This document shows, in pieces, positions 1 to 6,306 of a DNA stretch of 9,771 bases; within the stretch, counting starts at the first letter, position 1, and the number at the start of each line of letters is the position of its first letter. A program made the position numbers and the translations under genes. The DNA lies in contig JAWLFI010000103.1 of NCBI GenBank assembly GCA_041685645.1, positions 1 to 9,771 on the forward strand. The letters run 5' to 3'. Origin of the DNA: JAWLFI01 sp041685645 (GTDB taxonomy: Bacteria > Bacteroidota > Bacteroidia > Chitinophagales > Saprospiraceae). The notes under the pieces are model-generated. The model worked only from the letters and a program-made list of their open reading frames with translations, was not told where the DNA came from and did not search any database.

Positions 1-45
1 GTTAAAGTTACCGACTGCGCTGCTCCGCAGCTTCGTCGGTCGAGG

Positions 46-80
46 AAGGTCGAAGGTCGAAGGTCAAAGGTCAAAGGTCA
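46..80. repeat. Heptamer tandem repeat, five units of AAGGTCR
   Basis: Five consecutive 7-nt units run AAGGTCG, AAGGTCG, AAGGTCA, AAGGTCA, AAGGTCA, then AA. Only the last base of the unit varies, and it switches once from G to A along the array. The period of seven is exact. Such heptamer arrays are typical replication-slippage tracts in intergenic DNA. No gene or promoter is attached to it here. Confidence 0.85.
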
Positions 81-120
81 AACTATCCTTTTGCACGAAC
101 AGCCATCTTTTTTAAATGGC

Positions 121-304
121 TTAGATGTAAAATATGCAGGTAATCATCGTTTATCCTCAGTCACTTAGCTATGGCGCCGTGGTGCGTCGTGGTGAGCGGA
201 GTCGAACCAAGCGAAGCCGAACCACCAGGCTCCATCGTCTCGCCTTGATTACGCACATATTTTTTCACCTTCGCATCAAAAAACAGTTTCCGGAGGCACC
301 CATA
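121..304 (-). repeat. Modular dispersed repeat, copy 1 (longest)
   Basis: Orientation is set arbitrarily to match copy 3. Bases 264-304 match 3808-3848 at 38 of 41 positions, with the first 26 identical. Bases 229-250 match 6205-6226 at 17 of 22 positions, and 157-170 match 6183-6196 at 12 of 14, in the same order and orientation. Between these two blocks copy 1 carries an extra segment that includes the 15-nt tandem at 195-224. I see no credible protein in it. It is probably a non-autonomous intergenic repeat; the outer limits are approximate. Confidence 0.65.
195..224. repeat. Two tandem 15-nt units, AGCGRAGYCGAACCA
   Basis: AGCGGAGTCGAACCA at 195-209 is followed directly by AGCGAAGCCGAACCA at 210-224, with 13 of 15 positions identical. 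It lies in the segment of copy 1 that is absent from copy 3 of the dispersed repeat, so it may be a secondary insertion or expansion inside that element. Confidence 0.7.
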
Positions 305-489
305 TATTACAGAATGTGTAGCAATGGCTCGCATTCCCCCTTCTTTGCGCTAAAGTCTTATGCGATAGCTCTAAAGCGCATCAAATCTTGATTTCCTTCG
401 CCGAATAGTATTACTTCTCATGAAAAACACTGCGCCCGTTGTGACTTCTTGGTGCCTGTAGACATCGTTCCTTAGCTTCGCGTCAGTGC

Positions 490-612
490 TGCGGAAGGTC
501 CCGCGCCCCGGCGCGGGAGTGCGAGCGCAGCGAGTACCGAACGAAGGTGGAGCCTGTAGCATAACGCCCCCGAGATCCGCCCGCCGGCGGATCCTCGGGG
601 GGACGCCCAAAT
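490..612 (+). repeat. GC-rich double-hairpin repeat, left copy
   Basis: Hairpin 1 has a perfect 9-bp stem, TCCCGCGCC (499-507) with GGCGCGGGA (510-518). Then come the words CGAACGA (538-544) and CATAACG (560-566). Hairpin 2 pairs CCCCCGAG (567-574) with CTCGGGGG (594-601) and ATCCGCC (575-581) with GGCGGAT (586-592), loop CGCC, one bulged C at 593. It closes with ACGCCCAAA (603-611). The same order of words and hairpins, but with different stem sequences, recurs in the opposite orientation at 9649-9743. It resembles REP/BIME-type intergenic repeats in style. It ends about 85 nt before the yebC promoter. Confidence 0.75.
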
Positions 613-696
613 AAAAATAAAAATAGGAAAGAAGCAGCTTGAATTTATATTGCCCGGCTTCCCATGATCTATCTTCTTCATTTTTTGTATAATACG

Positions 697-704
697 TACC
701 TTTG
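697..704 (+). promoter_or_regulatory. Predicted yebC promoter, -7 box TACCTTTG
   Basis: TACCTTTG is an exact match to the Bacteroidota -7 consensus TAnnTTTG and ends 19 nt before the ATG at 724. No clear TTTG is seen at the expected -33 position. The box lies inside the longer possible reading frame that begins at 664, so a transcript started here could not use that upstream ATG. Confidence 0.55.
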
Positions 705-723
705 GCAAGGAAAAAATAGAACT

Positions 724-1491
724 ATGGCCGGACATAATAAATGGAGTAAAATAAAGCGAAAGAAAGGAGCTCTGGATGCCAAGCGATCCAAAATCTTTTC
801 GCGGATGATTAAAGAGATCTACGTTGCGGTAAAAGAAGGCGATAGTGGGGATCCGGACTTTAATCCGCGCCTTCGGGTGGCTATCGCAAATGCCAAAGGC
901 GCAAATATGCCGAAAGATAATATTGAGCGGGCCATCAAAAAGGCTCTGGAGTCTGAAGGTGAGTCTATACATCAACCCACCTATGAAGGGTATGCTCCTC
1001 ACGGCGTGGCTGTCTTCGTCGAATGTACTACCGACAACCTGAACCGAACCATAGCCAGCGTGCGCTCGACTTTCAATAAAAAAGAAGGGAGTTTAAGCAC
1101 TAGCGGATCAGTGGACTACTTGTTTGACAGGAAGGGCATATTTGCTCTGCAACTGGAGGAATACGACAAGACGGAGTTGGAGTTGGCACTGATCGATGGC
1201 GGAGCCGAGGACTTAGAAGTGGATGACGAGACCGGAGAAATAACCGTAACAGTGGAATTTGAAGATTTTGGAAATATGCAGAGTAAATTGGAGGAAATGG
1301 GAATCGAGGCCAAAAGTGCCCGCTTAGAGCGCATTCCAAAAACGGAAGTCAAAGTGGATTTAAAACAAGCACAGCAGGTGATGAATCTCGTTGATGAATT
1401 AGAAGACAATGAGGACGTGCAGAATGTATTTCACAATATGGAAATGACAGAGGAGATAGAAGATTATTTAAATAGTGAAGATGGGACATAA
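724..1491 (+). CDS. yebC: YebC/PmpR (TACO1) family protein
   Basis: 255 residues, a normal length for the family. It opens with the family hallmark MAGHNKWSKIKRKKG, followed by the conserved central signatures NMPKDNIERAIKK, YEGYAPHGVAVFVEC and STSGSVDYLF, so all three family domains are present. The C-terminal part is strongly acidic, ending EEIEDYLNSEDGT. Members were first described as DNA-binding regulators (PmpR); more recent work on YebC/TACO1 proteins assigns a role at the ribosome in relieving stalling at proline stretches. Which applies here cannot be read from sequence. The frame is open back to an ATG at 664, but the extra 20 residues are unlike the family and would span the -7 box at 697-704, so ATG 724 is preferred. 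dnaG follows after 156 nt and is probably a separate unit. Confidence 0.95.
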   Translation: MAGHNKWSKIKRKKGALDAKRSKIFSRMIKEIYVAVKEGDSGDPDFNPRLRVAIANAKGANMPKDNIERAIKKALESEGESIHQPTYEGYAPHGVAVFVECTTDNLNRTIASVRSTFNKKEGSLSTSGSVDYLFDRKGIFALQLEEYDKTELELALIDGGAEDLEVDDETGEITVTVEFEDFGNMQSKLEEMGIEAKSARLERIPKTEVKVDLKQAQQVMNLVDELEDNEDVQNVFHNMEMTEEIEDYLNSEDGT

Positions 1492-1647
1492 AAAAAACCC
1501 CGCCATCTGAAACAGACAACGAGGTCGAACACACTATGAGAACACCCTAATTCTTAATATGCGTATTGTTTGTTTAATACAAGTATAAGGTTTTTTTTTA
1601 CATGGGACAAATATTTCCTTAAATTTCTCTGATAATTTTTTAAAACT
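1492..1647. other. yebC-dnaG spacer with a weak dnaG promoter candidate
   Basis: The spacer is AT-rich. TAAATTTC at 1620-1627 matches seven of eight positions of a Bacteroidota -7 box (TAnnTTTG) and ends 20 nt before the dnaG ATG, a spacing like that of the yebC and coaD boxes; no -33 element is evident. A T9 tract at 1591-1599 follows a weak 5-bp hairpin (GTATT 1563-1567 with AATAC 1576-1580) at a distance of 10 nt, so it is not a convincing yebC terminator. No gene is seen. Confidence 0.35.
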
Positions 1648-3630
1648 ATGATTCCCGAAGAGACCGTTCAGCAGATCCGAGAAGAAGCTCGCATAGAAGA
1701 GGTGGTAGGTGATTTCGTGAATCTCAAGCGAACGGGCCGCAATTACAAGGGTTTGTGCCCCTTCCATCACGAGAAAACGCCAAGTTTTACCGTCACGCCC
1801 GCGCTCAATATTTTTAAATGTTTTGGCTGCCAAAAAGGTGGGGATGCGGTGCAATTTCTGATGGAGCATGAGAAATTAACTTTCGTAGAGGCTTTAAAAC
1901 ACCTCGCCAAGAAGTACAATATTGAAATTCAGGAGGAAGAACTCTCGGAAGAAGAGCAGGAAAGTCGGCAAAAAACAGAAAGTCTCTACATTCTTAATGC
2001 TTTCGTCGCAGAATACTACGCCGATCAGTTACATGAATCCAATACCGGAAAATCCATAGCCCTCGCCTATTTTAAACAGAGGGGCTTTTTGGAAAAGACC
2101 ATTCAAAAATTTCAATTGGGATATGCTCCGGCGAATGGGACAGCTCTGATGCAAGCTTTGAAAAATAAGGGGTACAAAGAAGATTTCGCTAAAGACCTCG
2201 GACTGATCAATAGTTTCGGGAAGGACTTTTTTAAAGATCGGGTCATTTTCCCCATTCATCACTACTCGGGAAAGGTTGCCGCATTTGCCGGGCGGACCAT
2301 GAAATCTGACAAAAGTATTCCCAAGTACATCAATTCGCCGGAAAGCGAGATCTACGAGAAGAGAAAAACGCTATACGGATTGCATCAATCCCGAACTGCC
2401 ATCCGGCGGGAAAATCAATGCATTTTGGTCGAGGGATACACAGATGTCATGGCCCTCCACCAGGCCGGAATCGAACATGTTGTGGCCAGCTCCGGAACGG
2501 CGCTGACCGCTGATCAAGCTCGACTTATTCGCCGATTTGCGGATGAGGTACTCGTCTTATACGATGGGGATGCTGCTGGAATTTCTGCTGCTATTCGCGG
2601 ACTACGCATCCTACTGTCTGAAGGCTTAAGTGTGAAGTTGGCCACACTTCCCGAAGGGGCCGATCCCGACTCCTATGTTCAAGAACATGGCAAACAAGCC
2701 ATGCTGGATTTTCTCGAAAATGAGAAAAAAGACTTCATTCTCTTTCAAGTTGAATCCATACTCGAGGAGGGCAGCCGGGATCCCATTGCACGCGCCAAAG
2801 GGATCAAGTCGCTCATGACAACACTGGCTCATCTCGAGGACCCCTTGATGAGAGACTCCTACCTACAATTTTGCGCTCAAAAGCTGGGGACAAAAGAGGA
2901 AGTACTGATGCAGGAATTGAGCAACAGTTTGCAACAGAAAGCGAAAGAAAGGGAAAGAGAGCAAAGATCCCGCGCCCGAAGAGAGACGAATGTGTCCGAC
3001 ATGAAAGGGGAAACCATCTCGGAGGTCGAACAAAAGCAACGATCCAGCGAGACCATAGAGGATATTCGGGAAAGGGATATCGTTCGGGTACTCATTCAAC
3101 ACGGACACAAAACACTGGCTTCCCAGGAAGAAGAAAGTGAGGACGATGATGGAGCAGAGGATCCAATTACGGTAGCAGAAAACGTTATTTACGAGTTGGA
3201 TGAAATGGATTTGGGCCTGGCGCACCCCTTGTACAAACAAGTGTACGAGATCGTCAGAACTGCTGTTGAAAAAGGGGATTCCCTTAGCCCTAAATTTTAC
3301 ACTTCGCATCCCGATGGGGATATTCAAAAATTCGCCATTGATATTTTGACAGATCCTTACATATATAGTGACAATTGGGAAGAAAAATTACACGCTCCTC
3401 TACGAACGCAGAAAATGCCGGAAGAGAACTTTGAAAAAGACATGATTCAGGCCGTCTCCCACTTCAAACAAAAGGTAATCGAGTATCAGATGAGCATAGT
3501 AAAAAAGAAACTCTCTGAAAGTATTGAAAAACGCGACGATCAAGCCACAGATAAATACATCAAAATCCAACAGCACCTGATAGAGATTAGAAGAAATCTG
3601 GCCAATAGTCTCGGGCGGGTGGTATTGTAG
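1648..3630 (+). CDS. dnaG: DNA primase DnaG
   Basis: Makes the RNA primers for leading- and lagging-strand replication at the fork, in partnership with the DnaB helicase. The product is 660 residues. The N-terminal CHC2 zinc-binding domain has ligands C37, H40, C58 and C61 (CPFHHEKTPSF, then CFGC). The RNA polymerase core carries the TOPRIM metal-binding set: E262 in VEGYTD and D306/D308 in YDGDAAG. A charged, low-complexity linker at roughly residues 430-510 (many E, R, K and D) separates it from a C-terminal region of about 130 residues, in the position of the helicase-binding domain. All expected catalytic residues are present and nothing is broken. MIPEETVQQIREEA is a normal start for the family. 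It converges on pruA. Confidence 0.98.
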   Translation: MIPEETVQQIREEARIEEVVGDFVNLKRTGRNYKGLCPFHHEKTPSFTVTPALNIFKCFGCQKGGDAVQFLMEHEKLTFVEALKHLAKKYNIEIQEEELSEEEQESRQKTESLYILNAFVAEYYADQLHESNTGKSIALAYFKQRGFLEKTIQKFQLGYAPANGTALMQALKNKGYKEDFAKDLGLINSFGKDFFKDRVIFPIHHYSGKVAAFAGRTMKSDKSIPKYINSPESEIYEKRKTLYGLHQSRTAIRRENQCILVEGYTDVMALHQAGIEHVVASSGTALTADQARLIRRFADEVLVLYDGDAAGISAAIRGLRILLSEGLSVKLATLPEGADPDSYVQEHGKQAMLDFLENEKKDFILFQVESILEEGSRDPIARAKGIKSLMTTLAHLEDPLMRDSYLQFCAQKLGTKEEVLMQELSNSLQQKAKEREREQRSRARRETNVSDMKGETISEVEQKQRSSETIEDIRERDIVRVLIQHGHKTLASQEEESEDDDGAEDPITVAENVIYELDEMDLGLAHPLYKQVYEIVRTAVEKGDSLSPKFYTSHPDGDIQKFAIDILTDPYIYSDNWEEKLHAPLRTQKMPEENFEKDMIQAVSHFKQKVIEYQMSIVKKKLSESIEKRDDQATDKYIKIQQHLIEIRRNLANSLGRVVL

Positions 3631-3638
3631 AATGACGT

Positions 3639-3665
3639 TCGATAGCCAGGCAAGTTCGCTATCGA
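3639..3665 (+). other. Hairpin just after dnaG, no T tract
   Basis: TCGATAGC (3639-3646) is perfectly complementary to GCTATCGA (3658-3665) across an 11-nt loop, starting 8 nt after the dnaG stop. No run of T follows, so it is not a standard intrinsic terminator; it may stabilise the transcript 3' end or be a chance palindrome. Confidence 0.4.
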
Positions 3666-3772
3666 CCTGCTATCACTGATATATCTCACTCAATTTCAAT
3701 CACCTTTGGATCTAATGCTATGTATCCGTTCGATTTTTGAAAGAACACGAAATACCATATCTGAAAATTGTC

Positions 3773-3848
3773 ACTTGATATTCACTACCAAAAATATATC
3801 TACAAAATTCACCTTCGCATCAAAAAACAGTTTTAGGAGGTACCCATA
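3773..3848 (-). repeat. Modular dispersed repeat, copy 2 (short)
   Basis: 3808-3848 matches 264-304 of copy 1 at 38 of 41 positions (26 identical in a row, then GGAGG and ACCCATA with three substitutions in between). ACTTGAT at 3773-3779 and the following CAAAAAT resemble the same part of copy 3 (6219-6225 onward). CCATACTTATTTA at 3844-3856 is identical to 6252-6264 in copy 3. The block with GCTCC and TCAGTCAC found in the other two copies is not recognisable here, so this copy looks truncated. It lies in the convergent spacer between dnaG and pruA. Confidence 0.6.
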
Positions 3849-3871
3849 CTTATTTAAAGTAGAGTTGTACT

Positions 3872-3900
3872 AAAAAAAAGGAAGGCCAAAATGACCTTCC
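3872..3900 (-). terminator. Intrinsic terminator of the coaD-pruA unit
   Basis: Read on the minus strand, GGAAGGTCA and TGGCCTTCC form a 9-bp stem (one G-U pair) with a 3-nt TTT loop, followed at once by eight T residues. It begins about 30 nt after the pruA stop. Confidence 0.9.
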
Positions 3901-3931
3901 CTTCCGTTCATATTCATTTTTATTCCTACTC

Positions 3932-5563
3932 TTACTCTTCACCCAAAAATGGATAACGGTAATCTGTAGGTGCATTGAAAGTCTCTTTTATCGTACGTTG
4001 AGATACCCAGCGCAATAAATTGAGTTTCGAACCGGCCTTGTCGTTAGTCCCGGATTTTCTAGCTCCGCCAAAAGGCTGCTGCCCCACAACGGATCCCGTA
4101 GGCTTATCATTAATGTAAAAGTTTCCTGCGGTATGTCTAAGACGCTCCGTCGCTTTGGCAATTACATCTCTGCCCTTTGCAAATATGGAGCCCGTAAGCG
4201 CATAGGGAGAAGTTTCATCCAGGATATCAAGTGTTTTCTCAAAATCATCGTCCTCATATACATAAATGGTCAAAACCGGACCAAAAATCTCCTCCTCCAT
4301 GGTGAGAGAATGCGGATTAGATGCCAAAACAACGGTTGGCGATACAAAATATCCCTTGCTGTCGTCGTAATCACCTCCAATGATGATTTCTGCATCATCT
4401 GATTCCTTTACTGCATCTATATAGCCCGTGATTTTATCATAGGCCTTCCGATCTATCACCGCCGTAATAAAATTGCTAAAATCTTCTGAACCACCCATCT
4501 TGAAGGATGAGAGATCGCGTTCTAGTCCGGCCCGCACTTCTTTCCAGTGCGATTTTGGAATATACGCGCGGGAAGCCGCAGAACATTTCTGGCCCTGAAA
4601 TTCAAATGCGCCTCTTGCCAATGCCGTGATAATCTGTTTGGGGTTGGCCGTGGGATGTACCATGACATAATCCTTTCCACCGGTTTCTCCAACAATACGC
4701 GGATACGACTTATAGGTTCCTATATTCTCTCCTATCGTTTTCCACAAATATTCAAAAGTGCTCGTCCCACCCGTAAAGTGGAGTCCGCCAAAGTCGCGAT
4801 GCTTGAATACAACTTCTCCGGTATCCGGCCCATCGGTATAAATCAGGTTGATCACCCCATCCGGAAGACCTGCTTCCTGAAAAATTCTCATGATGAGTTG
4901 TGCGGAATACACCTGAGAAATCGCCGGCTTCCACACCACGGTGTTGCCCAACATGGCCGGAGCTGAAGGTAAATTACCTGCAATAGCGGTAAAGTTAAAA
5001 GGAGTCAGAGCAAAGATAAAGCCCTCCAATGGCCGATGCTCAATCCGATTCCACATACCATCCTCACTGATGGGCTGATCCTCATAGATCTCGGACATAA
5101 ACTGCACATTGAATCTCAAAAAGTCCACCAATTCACAAACGGCGTCAATTTCAGCCTGATATACATTCTTCGATTGCCCCAACATGGTCGCCGCATTCAG
5201 TTTATCTCTGTACGGTCCGGCAATTAAATCAGCCGCCTTTAGAAAAATCGAAGCGCGTTCCTGCCAGGGCATGTTTTCCCAATCCTTTTTTGCCGATAAA
5301 GCGGCATCTATGGCTTCTTTTACGTGCTTTTGAGTGCCTTTGCTGTAGTGCCCCAAAGTGTGCTTGATGTCATGAGGTGGATGGAGAGATACTTTCTCAT
5401 CTGTAAAAACCTCTTTACCTCCGATAAACATGGGAACATCTATCTCTTTACTTCTGTACGCCTTGATCTGCTCTTGAAGCTTACTGCGCTCCGGACTGCC
5501 CGGTGCGTAATCTAATACCGGTTCATTAATAACTAATGGTGGTCGAAAATATGCATTTGCCAT
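3932..5563 (-). CDS. pruA: L-glutamate gamma-semialdehyde (P5C) dehydrogenase
   Basis: NAD+-dependent oxidation of L-glutamate 5-semialdehyde, which is in equilibrium with 1-pyrroline-5-carboxylate, to glutamate: the second step of proline catabolism. 543 residues, the length of single-function ALDH4-type enzymes rather than of fused PutA. Visible features are the cofactor-region motif LTPFNFTAIAGN (186-197), FTGGTSTF (263-270), the general base E293 in VGETGGKDYVM and the nucleophile C327 in GQKCSAASR. The C-terminal PFGGARKSGTNDKAG segment is also typical. No proline dehydrogenase gene is in this window. The start lies 3 nt after the coaD stop, with no Shine-Dalgarno sequence, so it is probably translated from the same transcript as coaD. 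A strong terminator follows. Confidence 0.97.
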   Translation of the reverse strand: MANAYFRPPLVINEPVLDYAPGSPERSKLQEQIKAYRSKEIDVPMFIGGKEVFTDEKVSLHPPHDIKHTLGHYSKGTQKHVKEAIDAALSAKKDWENMPWQERASIFLKAADLIAGPYRDKLNAATMLGQSKNVYQAEIDAVCELVDFLRFNVQFMSEIYEDQPISEDGMWNRIEHRPLEGFIFALTPFNFTAIAGNLPSAPAMLGNTVVWKPAISQVYSAQLIMRIFQEAGLPDGVINLIYTDGPDTGEVVFKHRDFGGLHFTGGTSTFEYLWKTIGENIGTYKSYPRIVGETGGKDYVMVHPTANPKQIITALARGAFEFQGQKCSAASRAYIPKSHWKEVRAGLERDLSSFKMGGSEDFSNFITAVIDRKAYDKITGYIDAVKESDDAEIIIGGDYDDSKGYFVSPTVVLASNPHSLTMEEEIFGPVLTIYVYEDDDFEKTLDILDETSPYALTGSIFAKGRDVIAKATERLRHTAGNFYINDKPTGSVVGQQPFGGARKSGTNDKAGSKLNLLRWVSQRTIKETFNAPTDYRYPFLGEE

Positions 5564-5566
5564 AAT

Positions 5567-6046
5567 TCAATTGTTTTTGTGTTCTATGGAATTAATTTTT
5601 ATCTGATCGGGTAAAAAAGGCGAGGCGTCTCCCCCACCTTTTATGATTTCCCTTACTATCGTCGATGAGATATGAGAATAAGCCGGCTGACTTATAAAAA
5701 ACAGCGTTTCGATATTATCGCCTACAATCTGATTCAATTGCGAAATCGTCTTTTCATAATCGAAATCTGAACTGTTTCGCAATCCCCTGACGAGATATTC
5801 TGCCCCAATTTTCGAGCAGAAATGAACGGTGAGTCCCTCAAAAAAGTCAACGGATACCTTGGGTTCGTCGGAAAAAACATTTTTCAGCCATTCCAATCGC
5901 TGCTCCAGCGAAAATAATGACTGTTTGGCCGAATTTACTCCAACGGCGACAACGACTTCATCAAAAAGAGGTAAACTCCTTTTAATGATTTCTAAGTGAC
6001 CTACGGTTATGGGATCAAAGGACCCCGGAAACACTGCTTTTCTCAA
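5567..6046 (-). CDS. coaD: Phosphopantetheine adenylyltransferase, TTG start
   Basis: Transfers AMP from ATP to 4'-phosphopantetheine to give dephospho-CoA, the penultimate step of CoA synthesis. With the TTG at 6044-6046 the product is 159 residues and begins MRKAVFPGSFDPITVGH, which aligns directly with the family N-terminus. Nucleotidyltransferase motifs are TVGH (14-17), K41, RGLR (87-90) and ISSTIVRE (126-133). There is no in-frame ATG: the frame upstream offers only a second TTG at 6065-6067, which would add RTNDEYL and lies within the predicted -7 box (6065-6072), so it should not be on the transcript. An out-of-frame ATG mini-ORF (6051-6083) ends 4 nt before TTG 6046. pruA follows after 3 nt. 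Family assignment is certain; the start is an inference. Confidence 0.93.
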   Translation of the reverse strand: MRKAVFPGSFDPITVGHLEIIKRSLPLFDEVVVAVGVNSAKQSLFSLEQRLEWLKNVFSDEPKVSVDFFEGLTVHFCSKIGAEYLVRGLRNSSDFDYEKTISQLNQIVGDNIETLFFISQPAYSHISSTIVREIIKGGGDASPFLPDQIKINSIEHKNN

Positions 6047-6064
6047 ATATTCATCGTTTGTTCT

Positions 6065-6072
6065 CAAATATA
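6065..6072 (-). promoter_or_regulatory. Predicted coaD-pruA promoter, -7 box TATATTTG
   Basis: Read on the minus strand, TATATTTG matches the Bacteroidota -7 consensus TAnnTTTG exactly and ends 18 nt before TTG 6046, nearly the same distance as the yebC box from its ATG. No clear -33 TTTG is seen. It supports the shorter CoaD start. Confidence 0.5.
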
Positions 6073-6114
6073 ATGAACTTCATTGGAAGCACCATATTAT
6101 TTTGCCTCCGTGAA

Positions 6115-6279
6115 TAGTGTCATTACCACTAAATCCGATACAGACCAAGTCTTGATCTTTTTGCTCATATCTGCGTTGCTATTCAGTCACAGAGCTAGGG
6201 CTATGCTCCTTCCTCGCGACTTGATCTGAACAAAAATCTGCTGCGACATTTCCATACTTATTTATTGGTAATGACACTA
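6115..6279 (-). repeat. 165-nt element with perfect 14-bp terminal inverted repeats; dispersed repeat copy 3
   Basis: TAGTGTCATTACCA (6115-6128) is the exact reverse complement of 6266-6279. The interior has two related direct sub-repeats, TTGATCT...ATCTGC at 6152-6174 and 6221-6241. Interior blocks 6183-6196 and 6205-6226 match copy 1 (157-170 and 229-250), and 6252-6264 matches copy 2. No target-site duplication is evident beside the inverted repeats, and no protein is encoded. It sits between two minus-strand genes, upstream of the coaD promoter. It may be a MITE-like element or a structured RNA segment; I cannot tell which. Confidence 0.65.
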
Positions 6280-6306
6280 GCATTTGTCTCGAGAAGAAAA
6301 CCAAGC

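Larger units (their letters stand above)
1..723. other. Gene-free, repeat-rich spacer upstream of yebC
   Basis: No reading frame here has family-like protein sequence or a believable start. The stretch is built from blocks: a small GC hairpin at 11-39 (CTGCG/CGCAG inside CCGA/TCGG), the heptamer tandem at 46-80, a short hairpin at 101-121 (AGCCAT/ATGGCT), a modular dispersed repeat at 121-304, a plainer A/T-richer stretch at about 305-420, a GC-rich double-hairpin repeat at about 490-612, and the yebC promoter at 697-704. Base composition switches sharply between AT-rich and GC-rich blocks, which fits accumulated repeat insertions rather than decayed coding sequence. Confidence 0.7.

Noticed and set aside
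134..391. 85-codon plus-strand open frame
   Set aside because: It covers dispersed repeat copy 1 and has no recognisable protein features or promoter.
371..610. 79-codon minus-strand open frame
   Set aside because: It is a translation of the GC-rich double-hairpin repeat; the Arg/Pro-rich product reflects base composition.
664..723. 20-residue N-terminal extension of YebC
   Set aside because: Unlike the family N-terminus, and the predicted -7 box at 697-704 lies within it.
472..1002. 176-codon minus-strand open frame across the GC-rich repeat and the start of yebC
   Set aside because: It is antisense to the well-conserved yebC N-terminus, runs through a palindromic repeat and has no family-like sequence.
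1493..1507. 15-nt identity between the yebC 3' spacer and 7993-8007 in the WG-repeat gene
   Set aside because: A single low-complexity match (A5C4GCCATC), one copy inside conserved-frame coding sequence; flanks do not match, so chance is likely.
1498..1525. Possible terminator after yebC
   Set aside because: CCCCG and CGAGG can pair only with a mismatch around a long loop, and no T tract follows on the yebC strand.
2863..3327. 154-codon minus-strand open frame inside dnaG
   Set aside because: It is antisense to the charged linker of primase; the hydrophobic look arises from complementing Glu/Lys codons.
6115..6279. Decayed protein gene read on the minus strand
   Set aside because: Each frame of useful length is interrupted, and the shared blocks in other copies carry changes that do not respect one reading frame.
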